Source: Candidatus Symbiopectobacterium sp. 'North America' (lineage in GTDB: Bacteria > Pseudomonadota > Gammaproteobacteria > Enterobacterales > Enterobacteriaceae). Taken from it: a stretch of 64,000 bases of DNA. Every line of letters begins with the position of its first letter. Within the stretch, counting starts at the first letter, position 1. The stretch spans positions 1 through 64,000 of the forward strand of contig NZ_PEHF01000059.1 of the NCBI RefSeq assembly GCF_015762685.1, given 5' to 3'. Shown here piece by piece: positions 38,650 through 47,695 of the stretch. A program made the position numbers and the translations under genes. The notes under the pieces are model-generated. The model was not told the DNA's origin, searched no databases, and saw only the letters and a program-made list of their open reading frames with translations.

Positions 38650-39782
38650 TTAAACGTCATTCCCGACGGGACTTTCTTCCCGGCGATATTGATAATAGGC
38701 AGCACAGGCCCCCTTCTGACGATACCATCAGTGCGCCAATGGCGTTCTCTGGTGAGCAACACGAGGCAAACAGCGGACAATCCGCCGGTTTGCAGCGGCC
38801 GGTCAGTACGTCACCACAGCGTGACAGCGGTTCATCGGCCACCCGCTGTTGACGGGTTGAAAGCGACGTTCGGCATCATAGTCATGATAGGCAGCGCGCA
38901 ATTGCATGCCGGAATCGGCAATCTCACCCAGTCCGCGCCATTCGCTGCTGGCCTTGATTTCAAACACCTCATCGATCGCTTTTTGCGCCAGTCCGTTACC
39001 GCTATCCGGCACAATGCGGCGGTACTGATTCTCTACCTGGCAGCGTGCTTGACGCAGTTGGGTCAACAGCATCAGCAACGCTTGCAGTATATCGAACAGC
39101 TCAAACCCGGTGATGACAAACGACTTATGAAACTCATCGCACAGCGGTTCATAAGACGAGGCGCCGATCACCATGCTGACGTGGCCCGGTGGCAGAAAGC
39201 CGTCGATACGGATATCCGGCTGCTCCAGCAAGCTGCGCAAGGTGGGGATAATGGTAATGTGTTGACAAAAAGTGAGAAATTGTGAATGCCGCGCCGTTTG
39301 GCCTGCTGTAGTGTCAGCGCCGTGCTGGGCATGGTGGTTTCAAACCCCAGCCCGAAAAACACCACCTGGCGCTCTGGGTGTTTCTCCGCCAGCGCCAGCG
39401 CATCCAGCGGCGAGTAAACAATACGCACATCTGCGCCGTGACGGCGAGCATCCAGCAAGGAGCCGTTGCGTCCCAGCACGCGCATCGCATCGCCGAAGGT
39501 GCAGAAGATCACTTCCGAGTGCGAGGCGATTTCGATACAGGCATCAATGCGTCCCATCGGCAGCACACACACCGGGCAACCGGGGCCATGTACAAATTCG
39601 ATCTCCGGCGGCAATAGCCGATCCAACCCAAACTTGAAGATGGCGTGGGTGTGCCCGCCGCACACTTCCATCAGTTGCAGCGGATGTTCACGCCAGTGCG
39701 GCATCGCCGCCACCTGCTTTTCAATTTCCCTCAGCAGCGTTTTGGCTAATTCAGGATCGCGAAATTCATCAACGTACTGCAT
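38650..39782 (-). pseudogene. hypD: Hydrogenase maturation protein HypD, three frameshifts
   Basis: HypD is the iron-sulfur scaffold on which Fe(CN)2CO is built. From ATG 39782 ([14 protein letters not shown]) the conserved MEVCGGHTHAIFKFGLD, HGPGCPVCVLPMGRID and FFGLGFETTMPSTAL blocks are present. Frameshifts: near 39267-39271, an A5 run (T5 on the coding strand) where six would read FCQHITIIPTLRSLL; near 38845, before RVADEPLSRCGDVLTGRCKP; and at the C5 run 38709-38713, where four would give EGACAAYYQYRREES. The C-terminal cysteines for the 4Fe-4S cluster (RCGDVLTGRCKPADCPLF, SCCSPENAIGALMVSSEG) remain readable. It stops at 38650, adjacent to the hypE GTG. Confidence 0.88.
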
Positions 39783-40056
39783 AACCGTCCCCGTGCTGGC
39801 GCATTTCGTCCAGCTCCAGTCCAACCGCCTGCATGGATTGCAATGCGTCCAGCGTATCCTGAGCCTCCTGCTCATCCAGCAGGCTCATGGCAAACCCGAC
39901 ATGCACCAATACCCACTGGCAGATCAATTCTGCCGGTTCACCTTCGCTCACCAGCGCGATATTCACCGCACGCTGCACACCGCACACATCCACCAGCGCC
40001 GGTTGGTGAATATTTTCACCGACCGATACCACTTTACCCGGAATGCCTAAGCACAT
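39769..40056 (-). CDS. hypC: Hydrogenase maturation chaperone HypC/HybG
   Basis: A 95-residue chaperone that carries the iron centre between HypD and the hydrogenase large-subunit precursor. The start at 40056 is fixed by the obligatory N-terminal [10 protein letters not shown], whose Cys2 is essential. [18 protein letters not shown] and the conserved [18 protein letters not shown] follow. Being in the hydrogenase-2 operon it may correspond to HybG rather than HypC. It overlaps the end of hypB by 10 bases and the start of hypD by 14, showing tight translational coupling. It is intact although all its partners HypB, HypD, HypE and HypF are broken. Confidence 0.9.
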   Translation of the reverse strand: MCLGIPGKVVSVGENIHQPALVDVCGVQRAVNIALVSEGEPAELICQWVLVHVGFAMSLLDEQEAQDTLDALQSMQAVGLELDEMRQHGDGYAVR

Positions 40057-41128
40057 TGTTGTGCCTCCAGCCAGGCGAACCATTCATCCATCCCCTCGCC
40101 ACTGCGGGCAGAGAGGGCAATCACTTTAATATCCGGGTTCACGCGGCGCGCATAGGCGATACAGGCATCCAAATCGAAATCCAGATACGGCAGCAGATCG
40201 ATCTTGTTGATGATCATTGACGCGGCAGCAGAAAATATATTCATATATTTCAGTTACTTACCTTCACCTTTCGTCACAGAGAGCACCGCCACTTTATGGC
40301 GTTCGCCGAGATCGAACCCGGCCGGGTACACCAGATTGCCGACGTTTTCGATAAACAGAATGCTGTTATCCGCCAGTTGCAGACGATGCGCGGCATCATG
40401 CACCATTTGCGCATCCAGATGGCAGCCTTTCCCGGTATTCACCTGAATGGCACTCACCCCTGTTGCACGAATACGTTCAGCATCGTTGGTCGTCTGTTGG
40501 TCACCTTCGATGACAGCGCAAGGCACATGGCTTCTGATACGATCAAGAGTGTGCGTCAACAGGGTGGTTTTGCCGGAACCGGGGCTGGAAACCAGATTGA
40601 GCGCCAGGATGTTTTGTGCAGAAAAATGTTCGCGGTTATGTTCAGCCAGCGCATTGTTTTTGCTCAGCACATCCATTTCAATCTGCAACAGACGCTGTTG
40701 TGCCATGCCCGGTGCATGCGTTCCCGCTTCCCCCTGCCCATAGTGCAGATCTGAACCGTTCACTTGTGGCTGAAAAGCGACCTGTTGATGCGAATCATGG
40801 TGATGATCGTGATGGTGGTCGTCATGATCATGATGGTGTGCATGCGCGTGTCCATGTTCTACGCTGCGCTTTGACACCACTTTACTTTCGCCGTGATAGT
40901 GGTGATGATGAGTCACCACATAGCGTGGCGAGCCAGCCTCTTCCGACATGGCGTCATCAGCGTGATGGTGCGGGTGATGATGAGCATGGGCATGTTGGTG
41001 CGTATGCGCTGATCGTGCCCGTGGTGATGCCCATGATGATGCGCGTGGGTATGTTCATGAGCATGATGGTCGTGCTCATCACCTTCAATTCTGCGTTCCC
41101 CTTCGCCGCAGCCACATGTGGTACACAT
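40047..41128 (-). pseudogene. hypB: Nickel-inserting GTPase HypB, frameshift and nonsense
   Basis: HypB is a GTPase and nickel carrier for [NiFe]-hydrogenases. ATG 41128 starts MCTTCGCGEGERR, whose CxxCGC motif is the high-affinity nickel site, followed by a very His-rich region ([20 protein letters not shown], then [16 protein letters not shown], and [19 protein letters not shown]) able to store many metal ions. One base is lost inside this region near 41010 (GATCAGCGCAT), shifting the frame. The GTPase part follows ([24 protein letters not shown]), with an in-frame TAA at 40254-40256 just before the NKID nucleotide-specificity motif. The end reads [18 protein letters not shown]. Confidence 0.9.
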
Positions 41129-41159
41129 AGGAACTGACTCCTTACGGTATTGAACCACG

Positions 41160-41489
41160 TTACTCTACTGCTAACTGTTTCAATTGCAGGCTATCGCTTT
41201 CATCAATTAGCAGGTTATAGCTGCCACACTGCGGGCAACCCGCACCGTGGCGCGAAATGTCAACCACCGCGCTGCACTCCCAGCACCAGGCCCGGGCCGC
41301 GCGCACGGCAACGTGTAACTCGCATCCTTCCGCCAGCGTTTGTCGGCAAATGGATTCAAAGCAAAAGCGTAATGCGCTTTCCTCAATGCAGGACAGCGCA
41401 CCGATTTTCAACCATACGCCAGTGACTTTATGTGCGCCGTGTTGCTCAATCAACTCTAGCGTGCTGTAGCATAGGGATATTTCATGCAT
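41160..41489 (-). CDS. hypA: Hydrogenase nickel metallochaperone HypA/HybF
   Basis: A 109-residue nickel-binding chaperone that works with HypB. The N-terminal MHEISL supplies the nickel ligand His2 with Glu3, and the zinc domain has two CxxC pairs (WCWECSA near 68-74 and GCPQCGSY near 88-95). Length is normal. Its ATG lies one base after the hybE stop codon, so the two are coupled; in a hyb operon it would be called HybF. It is intact but has no functional HypB to work with. Confidence 0.92.
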   Translation of the reverse strand: MHEISLCYSTLELIEQHGAHKVTGVWLKIGALSCIEESALRFCFESICRQTLAEGCELHVAVRAARAWCWECSAVVDISRHGAGCPQCGSYNLLIDESDSLQLKQLAVE

Positions 41490-41490
41490 G

Positions 41491-41931
41491 CTACGCGTTC
41501 CCTCTCAGGAACAGCGCACGACGGCTGAGATTACGCGGCGCATTGGCATCCACCACCGGGAGCGACAGCGCCATGCGCGCACTCTGTTCCGCCAGCGTTA
41601 ACGCCTGCTGCGCCGACATATGGGGAGCGATAGGCGACATCAGTGAACAGGAAAGATATTGGTGGTTTTGACCGCTCACGTCGGCAATTTCGCTCACCAT
41701 AAACGTGACATTGCCACACGGTAATTGCAGCGCCAGACGCTCACCGGCCGTGCGCCGTGACCACACCTGATCCGGACCGGGCAACACCAGCAGACTCAGC
41801 GTCCAGGGCGTTAACAAGCAACCGACCCACTGCTGTTCAAACAGGGTGAAACCGCATGTTTTTACCGGAATGGCGGCACGATAAAACGGTAGGGTTTGCA
41901 TATCACTGTGAGCGACGCGCGTAAACGCCGC
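41491..41931 (-). pseudogene. hybE: Hydrogenase-2 chaperone HybE, 5' end deleted and joined to hybC
   Basis: HybE is a chaperone that binds the Tat precursor HybO and prevents premature export. The family sequence is readable from AAFTRVAHSDMQTLPF through FTLFEQQWVGCLLTPWTLSL, LPGPDQVWSRR and HQYLSCSLMSPIAPHMSA to RALFLRGNA. The N-terminal 15-20 residues, the start codon and the ribosome binding site are missing. The sequence immediately before AAFTRV is GRTPVADPHKPLE, which is the end region of HybC, so a deletion has fused the remains of the two genes at about 41931. The body of the gene has no further lesion. Confidence 0.85.
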
Positions 41932-43516
41932 TTCCAGCGGTTTGTGCGGATCGGCCACCGGCGTACGGCCCAGGAATCCCTTCAAAGTTACGCGGCCCGG
42001 AAGTCCAGGTTGAAGGCACCACCGCCTGATAGTTGGTGATCTTGCCGTTCTTGAACACAATCCAGTGCGACAACATACCACGCGGCATTTCGCCAAACCC
42101 GACGCCACGGTACTCTTTGTCCGGGGTAAACTCCGGCTTGATAAAGGTCTGATGGTCACCTTTACCAATATTGGTCACCAATGCCTGCCACTGCTGCGCC
42201 AAAGTATCTTTCAGCACGCAGCAATGCACGGTGCGACCAATCACACGGCCTAACGTAGAGTGCAGCTGCTTCTCTTCCAGCGTTTTACCGGTCAGCGCTT
42301 TATACAGGCCAGCTACCTGCGCGAAATGGGTTTCAGTATCTTTATGTTTGGCCACCAAGCCGCACAGCAACCAGGCCAGTGGCCCGACTTCGACGGTTTT
42401 ACCGTAGAAGGTCGGCGCTTTCACCCAGGTATATTTGCCGTCATCCTGCCAGCCAGTGTAGTTGGGGCCTGTCAGCCCTTCCCTCGGTGCCAGTGGCTCA
42501 TCATCTTTATACCAAGCATGCTTACCACTTTCTTTGATGCCGTCTATCAAAAACGCATCGTTGTGGCTGGTGATCGGACGATATTTGCTGAAATCACCGT
42601 TTTCCAGATAACCGCCGGTCAGCAGGAAGCTGCCGCCTTTGTTGTCGGTGGGTAATTCAGGCACGCTCAGGTAGTGATCGGCCCCTTTACCCAGCGTCAG
42701 CCACTCAGGGTAGTGCGCAGCGATAACCGCGCAATCCACTTTGTAAACCTGCTCGATAAAATCGCCCAGACGATCGATGAACGATTTCACGTACATCAGG
42801 CGTTCCATGGTCAGCACCGCAGGGGCATCCAGGTTGATCGGGTTTGCCACACCGCCGACCGCCAGGTTCTGGATGTGTGGCGTTTTGCCGCCCAGAATGG
42901 CAACGATGCGGTTCGCATCACGCTGGCATTCCAACGCTTGCAGGTAGTGAGTAACGGCAATCAGGTTCGCTTCCGGCGGCAGCGCCATGGCCGAGTGTCC
43001 CCAATAGCCGTTGGTAAAGATCCCCTGTTGACCGCTGGCCACCAGATCTTTGATCTTCTGCTGCACTTTGGTGAACTCTGCCGCGCTGTTCAACGACCAG
43101 GTAGATGCGCCTTTCAGCAGGGCTTCCGCCTTGTTCGGATCCGCATTCAACGCCGTCGTCACATCGACCCAATCAAGCGCCGACAGCTGGTAGAAGTGGA
43201 CAATATGGTCATGAATGCTGTGTGCGGCCAGAATCAGGTTGCGGATGTACTGTGCATTGACCGGTACGTTCAACGCGAGCGCGTTTTCCACCGCGCGCAC
43301 TGAAGCGATAGCGTGCACGGTGGTGCACACTCCACAGATTCGCTGCACAATCATCCACGCATCGCGCGGATCCTGACCTTTAACGATTTCTTCCATTCCC
43401 CGCCACATGGTCCCGGAAGACCAGGCTTTAGTGACTTTCCCTTGCTCAATTTCGCAATCAATGCGCAGGTGCCCTTCGATACGGGTAATAGGATCAATGG
43501 TGATGCGTTGGCTCAT
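41932..43516 (-). pseudogene. hybC: Hydrogenase-2 large subunit HybC, C terminus deleted
   Basis: HybC carries the [NiFe] active site of the uptake hydrogenase. The N-terminal ligand motif RICGVCTTVHA (about residue 59) and the body of the protein are intact from ATG 43516 to PRNFEGIPGPY. There the frame shifts at GGGCCGTACG (41962-41971), which looks like the scar of a deletion between two copies of this 10-mer; E. coli HybC has GPYEASLVGTPVADP here. In the restored frame GRTPVADPHKPLE follows and then the gene stops, joined to hybE. The C-terminal ligand motif DPCMACAVH, two of the four nickel cysteines and the HybD cleavage site are gone, so no active enzyme can form. The present frame ends at 41903. 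Confidence 0.88.
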
Positions 43517-44693
43517 GCTTTACCTCGGCCTGATAATTCTTATGAACGCTTCCCAGTGCGGGAAGAACCGGCAACAACCGGATTAACAAGATGTATGCGC
43601 ACACTTCAATGGCGACAAATCCCATGGAGATCAGCATTTCTTGTGCCTCAGGGAAGTAGTGGTAGCCACCGCCGGGATTGAACGCCAGCAGTGAGTAGCT
43701 CAAACGCCACAGTGCCGCCCCGAAACAGCATGCTGAGCCCGCCGACGAACAGCCAGCGCGAATCTTCACGCGCCCCGGCAACCGGAACAGCACCAGCGGG
43801 AACACCATCAGCGCCGCTTCACACCAGAACATGATGGAGAAGCGATCGCCGCTGAACAGATAGCCGGTTTTGTTGTGCCATAACAGTTTGCCAAAGCGCA
43901 GCACCAGGAACAACACCAGCAATACCTGTGTGACAACGCTCAACTTGGTAAACAGCGGGCGTTCATTGGGTCCGCGACCTTTCAGCCCGGCCTGCACCAA
44001 CGATCCTTCAAACGTGACAATGGAGAAACCCATGATGAAGGCCGTCAGCAACGACAGCAGCGGTAGCAACTCATAGCTTTGCCACAGCGGATGCACCTTG
44101 TACCCGGCGGAAATCATCAGCGATCCCATGGAAGATTGGTGCATGGTGGGCAGCAATGCCCCGAGCGAGATGATAAAGAACATCACCTTGTTGAGGTGCT
44201 TCAGCGCCTTCTTCCATCCGAACCGTTCGAACACCACGGGCGCAAACTCCAACGCCATCACCCCGATGTAGATGGTCATACAGACGGCAGTTTCAAACAG
44301 TACCGAGTTGGTGTTGAAGAAACCGGGAATGTAGAAGTACGGCAGATTCCAGTAACGACCTACGTCGATGGTGATGGACAGCCCACCCAGCGAGTAGCCG
44401 AACAGGCTCGCCAACAGCGCCGGACGCACCAGGGGATGATATTCCCCACGGTTAAACACATAAACCGCCCAGGCCAGCGCCCAGTCGCCACAGGCAAACC
44501 CGGTACCGACCAGCAGGTCAAACGCGATCCACAGCCCCCACGGATAGCCCCCGTTCAGGGCCGCCACCGCACCGATACCAAAGATAAGCCGCCGCAGAAT
44601 CAATACGCCGCAAATCACCGCAAGCGGTGCCAGCAGCATTACCGGCCAACTGACCAGACGCCCGCCCAGCAGGCTGGCTTTATGCGCCGTCAT
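43494..44693 (-). CDS. hybB: Hydrogenase-2 membrane subunit HybB with compensated double frameshift
   Basis: A 399-residue polytopic membrane protein of the NrfD/HybB family that links hydrogenase-2 to the quinone pool. The start at 44693 follows GGAGAACGATC and gives [11 protein letters not shown]. Eight or more membrane helices are visible, and blocks such as [39 protein letters not shown] and [19 protein letters not shown] are nearly identical to E. coli. Between about 43715 and 43775 the reading reads [19 protein letters not shown], but the neighbouring frame gives [15 protein letters not shown] one-base loss and a one-base gain about 50 bases apart therefore scramble some 17 residues while the frame recovers at ALWRLSYSL. 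Function is doubtful. Confidence 0.85.
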   Translation of the reverse strand: MTAHKASLLGGRLVSWPVMLLAPLAVICGVLILRRLIFGIGAVAALNGGYPWGLWIAFDLLVGTGFACGDWALAWAVYVFNRGEYHPLVRPALLASLFGYSLGGLSITIDVGRYWNLPYFYIPGFFNTNSVLFETAVCMTIYIGVMALEFAPVVFERFGWKKALKHLNKVMFFIISLGALLPTMHQSSMGSLMISAGYKVHPLWQSYELLPLLSLLTAFIMGFSIVTFEGSLVQAGLKGRGPNERPLFTKLSVVTQVLLVLFLVLRFGKLLWHNKTGYLFSGDRFSIMFWCEAALMVFPLVLFRLPGRVKIRAGCSSAGSACCFGAALWRLSYSLLAFNPGGGYHYFPEAQEMLISMGFVAIEVCAYILLIRLLPVLPALGSVHKNYQAEVKHEPTHHH

Positions 44694-45726
44694 GATCGTT
44701 CTCCTGATCTTTCTTCTGATGATGCGGTTCGGCGTGATCTTCATCATCCGCCTTGCGTTCATCCCGAGTGTTAAGGTGCACCAACACGGAAAGCCCGGCT
44801 AACTCCGCCAGCGGCAACACCATTCCTTTATACAAGGTGTGCTGAACGTGCTCAGAGCGCGCGCCGGTAGACAGCTCATCCTGTTGCGGCAGATCCAGGT
44901 TTTGGTAGGGAACCCCAGCCATCACCAGTACCTGTGTGCCACCCGCCTCTTTTTCGCCGTAAATATGGCGATCGTAGGTCGGAATGGTGTGAAGGTAAGT
45001 ATCTTTAGTCCCCAGCGTCTGGCGCGGATAGTGGTACTCATCGCCCGGTTTCATTGCCATACGGCGTTTGGCTTCATCAAGCAACTCTTCGCGGGTACCA
45101 AAGATCACCGCGCCGGTTGGGCACACTTCCACGCATCCCGGCATGCCGCCTTTATACAACCGCTCCAACCCTTTCTGGTTGCACAGTTCACACTTGTGCA
45201 GCTTGCCGAACGGATTTTCGTAGTCGTATTTGGGGATGTTGAACGGGCACGCCACCATGCAGTAACGACAACCGGTGCAAACACTGGCGTCATAATGCAC
45301 GACGCCGGTTTTGGCATCTTTTTTCAGCGCGCTGACCGGGCAGACCGAGACACAGTTCGGATCGACACAATGCATACACTGCTTCTTGATGTAGGCATAA
45401 CCGTTATCGACCTGGTCTTTGTTTTGACCTGTGCCGCTGCTCCATACCTGAATGATGCTGTTGGTGTAAGGGCTCAACTTGTCATTGTTGGACCAGGTAG
45501 GTGAACCACCAGCATAAATCTGGCTATCCGGTCGATAGGCCGATTCATTAACCTGCTGACACTCGGTCACGCATGCCTGACATCCTACGCACAGTGTAGA
45601 GTCGTAAAGCATGCCCAATGCACCAGGGATCGGCAGTCGATTGGTCGCCGCTGCCTTGGCGGCAAACGGCGTTCCCGCCATGACCGCACTGGCAGAGGCT
45701 AGCTTGAAAAAATTGTGTCTGTTCAC
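44680..45726 (-). CDS. hybA: Hydrogenase-2 ferredoxin subunit HybA
   Basis: A 348-residue periplasmic iron-sulfur protein that transfers electrons from HybO to HybB. Four cluster motifs are complete: [35 protein letters not shown] and CELC with GCVEVC. A C-terminal hydrophobic segment ([18 protein letters not shown]) anchors it. GTG at 45726 starts [18 protein letters not shown]. The Tat motif of HybA is NRRNF in E. coli; here it is NRHNF, because the second arginine codon is CAC. Loss of the twin arginine should impair export, although HybA might still hitchhike on another Tat substrate. The rest is intact, and the gene overlaps hybB by 14 bases. Confidence 0.9.
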   Translation of the reverse strand: MNRHNFFKLASASAVMAGTPFAAKAAATNRLPIPGALGMLYDSTLCVGCQACVTECQQVNESAYRPDSQIYAGGSPTWSNNDKLSPYTNSIIQVWSSGTGQNKDQVDNGYAYIKKQCMHCVDPNCVSVCPVSALKKDAKTGVVHYDASVCTGCRYCMVACPFNIPKYDYENPFGKLHKCELCNQKGLERLYKGGMPGCVEVCPTGAVIFGTREELLDEAKRRMAMKPGDEYHYPRQTLGTKDTYLHTIPTYDRHIYGEKEAGGTQVLVMAGVPYQNLDLPQQDELSTGARSEHVQHTLYKGMVLPLAELAGLSVLVHLNTRDERKADDEDHAEPHHQKKDQENDHDGA

Positions 45727-45729
45727 GGC

Positions 45730-46857
45730 TTAGCCCTCCCGGGAATCGTTACCGGCGTCTTGCTGCCCCTGTTTTTGCTGAGCATTTTTCTGTTGACGCC
45801 CCAATTCCCTCACTGCCATCAAGCTGACGCCGCCGAGCAGGCCCACCGCCGTGGCAGAAACGTCACCCCCTTCGGGACGATCTACCGTCGGTTTCTGCGC
45901 ACGCGGTGTAGGATTCTCCACATTCGCCAACTGGAAGATCCCTTTCTTAAAGCCGACACCCTCTTCGTTACAGCCATAGCACGGGTGACCGATCCCTACT
46001 GGCCAGATACCGCCACCGACGTCACAGAATTCAATGATCGAGCAGTTGCCGTAGGTTTCCGGTCCTTTACATCCCAGATGGTAGAGGCACCAACCTTGAC
46101 GATGCCCGTCATCGCCAAACTCTTTGGCAAAGCGGCCCGCATCAAAGTGTGGACGACGTTCACAGTGTTCATGAATCAGGCGACCATAGGCAAAAGTGGG
46201 ACGGCCTTTGGCATCAAATGCCGGCGCACGTTGATAGGTGATGATATGCGCCACGGTCGCTAAAAAGTTGTGCGGGTTCGGTGGGCAACCAGGGATATTG
46301 ATAACGGTTTTGCCCGGCAGTACCGCTTCTAGACTGACTGCGCCGGTTGGGTTGCTGCCTGCTGCGGCGACACCACCCCAGGCAGAACAGGAACCGATGG
46401 CAATAATCGCCGCCGCATGTTCTGCTGCTTCACGGATATGATCGACGATGGGCTTGCCAGCCACCATGCAGTAGATGCCGCCATCCTTAATCGGAGTAGA
46501 ACCATCCACCACCAGCACATATTTACCTTTGTACTGCTCAATAGCGCGGTGTTTGTTCTCTTCTGCCTGCTCACCAAAAGCGGCCGAAAGTACCTCGTGG
46601 TACTCCAGCGAAATGGTATTCAGGAGCAAGTTTTCAATCGTCGGGTGAGTCGCACGCAGCAGGGATTCGGTACAACTTGTACACTCCTGAGCGCCAATCC
46701 ACAGCACCGGCGGACGTTGCACGGAGCCAATGGATTGCGCAATCTCTGCGGCAGCGGAATCCGCTAACCCCATCGATGCGGCAAGTGCTGCACATAACTT
46801 CATAAAATCACGGCGATTAACGCCATGATGGGAAAGCATTACATTTTCCCCAGTCAT
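45730..46857 (-). CDS. hybO: Hydrogenase-2 small subunit HybO, shortened membrane anchor
   Basis: A 375-residue iron-sulfur subunit of uptake hydrogenase-2 with a Tat signal (NRRDFMKLCAALAASMGLAD) and complete cluster ligands (QECTSCTES, GSCSAWGG, PGCPPNPHN, HCERRPHFDAG, CLYHLGCKGPETYGNC, HPCYGCNEEG). It passes electrons from the NiFe site to HybA. AGGAG lies 12 bases before ATG 46857. In E. coli the C-terminal membrane anchor reads LLGGVVGLVAGVSVMAV; here it is LLGGVSLMAV, so about seven residues are missing and the hydrophobic stretch (AVGLLGGVSLMAV) may be too short to span a membrane. The frame is otherwise intact. First gene of the hyb-hyp operon, behind an FNR-type site. Confidence 0.92.
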   Translation of the reverse strand: MTGENVMLSHHGVNRRDFMKLCAALAASMGLADSAAAEIAQSIGSVQRPPVLWIGAQECTSCTESLLRATHPTIENLLLNTISLEYHEVLSAAFGEQAEENKHRAIEQYKGKYVLVVDGSTPIKDGGIYCMVAGKPIVDHIREAAEHAAAIIAIGSCSAWGGVAAAGSNPTGAVSLEAVLPGKTVINIPGCPPNPHNFLATVAHIITYQRAPAFDAKGRPTFAYGRLIHEHCERRPHFDAGRFAKEFGDDGHRQGWCLYHLGCKGPETYGNCSIIEFCDVGGGIWPVGIGHPCYGCNEEGVGFKKGIFQLANVENPTPRAQKPTVDRPEGGDVSATAVGLLGGVSLMAVRELGRQQKNAQQKQGQQDAGNDSREG

Positions 46858-47695
46858 TTTTTATTATTCTCCTGTAACCAGAACGGAGCTTACCCAATGG
46901 ATTTCGAAAGCAGGTACACGACTGCCTCGCGTACTCCCGAAAACTGATGTGGATAAGTCTGGCGGAGTAAGCAAGATAACCGACGCACCTGCAACTTCAA
47001 CTGTGTGGAGTATAACACACAACATGTGTACGGGTATGGTAATGAGGACATTCATTTAACAGACTTGATCTTCATCAATCAGCGGAACATTAGCCTGCTT
47101 ATTTCTGTTATAAGTGTGATTGTTTACGCATCATCCTTTTATTTTATTTATTCATACCGAATTTAAATGAGAAATAATCTCAATAACTAATTATCGCTAT
47201 TTTTTGCATGCTACAAAACCGATGGTTAATTGATTAACCTTTAAAAGAAAAAATACAATTATTTGATTTAAAATAATAAAATATATTAATCATATCTTTT
47301 TCTAATTTATCTTATTTCTCTGATTTAAGCCGGTCAACATAGAATCTTTCAATGTTCTCTTTAAATAATTTAGTTAAATAAAAATCTTTAGCGCAAATTT
47401 TTTGAATTACATCACAACGCGAAATATATCGCTCATGTAAAGGAAAAGACAAAATGGCACCAATAGCCTACGGCTGGCTGACGAAAATAATAAATATCCG
47501 AAACTATAACTCTAAGGGAGTAGCGGAGTAACGATGCTCTTCTTAGCAAATCGTGATGGATGCAGCGATTGCAAGATCCTATGTATTGTGTAGCTGTGTA
47601 TTATGGGGCTATCAGCGGGAAGCGAGCGAAGACGTTATACGGAACGCACGCTGCGCGCCAGTCGTTGCACACAGCGGGGTAACAGAGGCTATGGA
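46858..47695. other. 838-base intergenic region upstream of hybO
   Basis: Mostly AT-rich non-coding DNA between hybO and ybiT. It holds the FNR site at 47065-47078. From 47150 to 47420 it is extremely AT-rich without open frames. Short open frames near 46864-47055 and 47603-47791 lack ribosome binding sites and family resemblance. No RNA gene was recognised. Confidence 0.5.
47065..47078. promoter_or_regulatory. FNR binding site upstream of hybO
   Basis: TTGATCTTCATCAA is a perfect match to the FNR consensus TTGAT-N4-ATCAA. It lies about 210 bases upstream of the hybO start and would give anaerobic induction of the hydrogenase-2 operon, as is usual for uptake hydrogenases. Confidence 0.75.

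Noticed and set aside
40800-41090. CAC/CAT-rich tract as a simple repeat or CRISPR-like array
   Set aside because: It encodes the His-rich nickel-binding region of HypB; the periodicity follows codons and there are no regular spacers.
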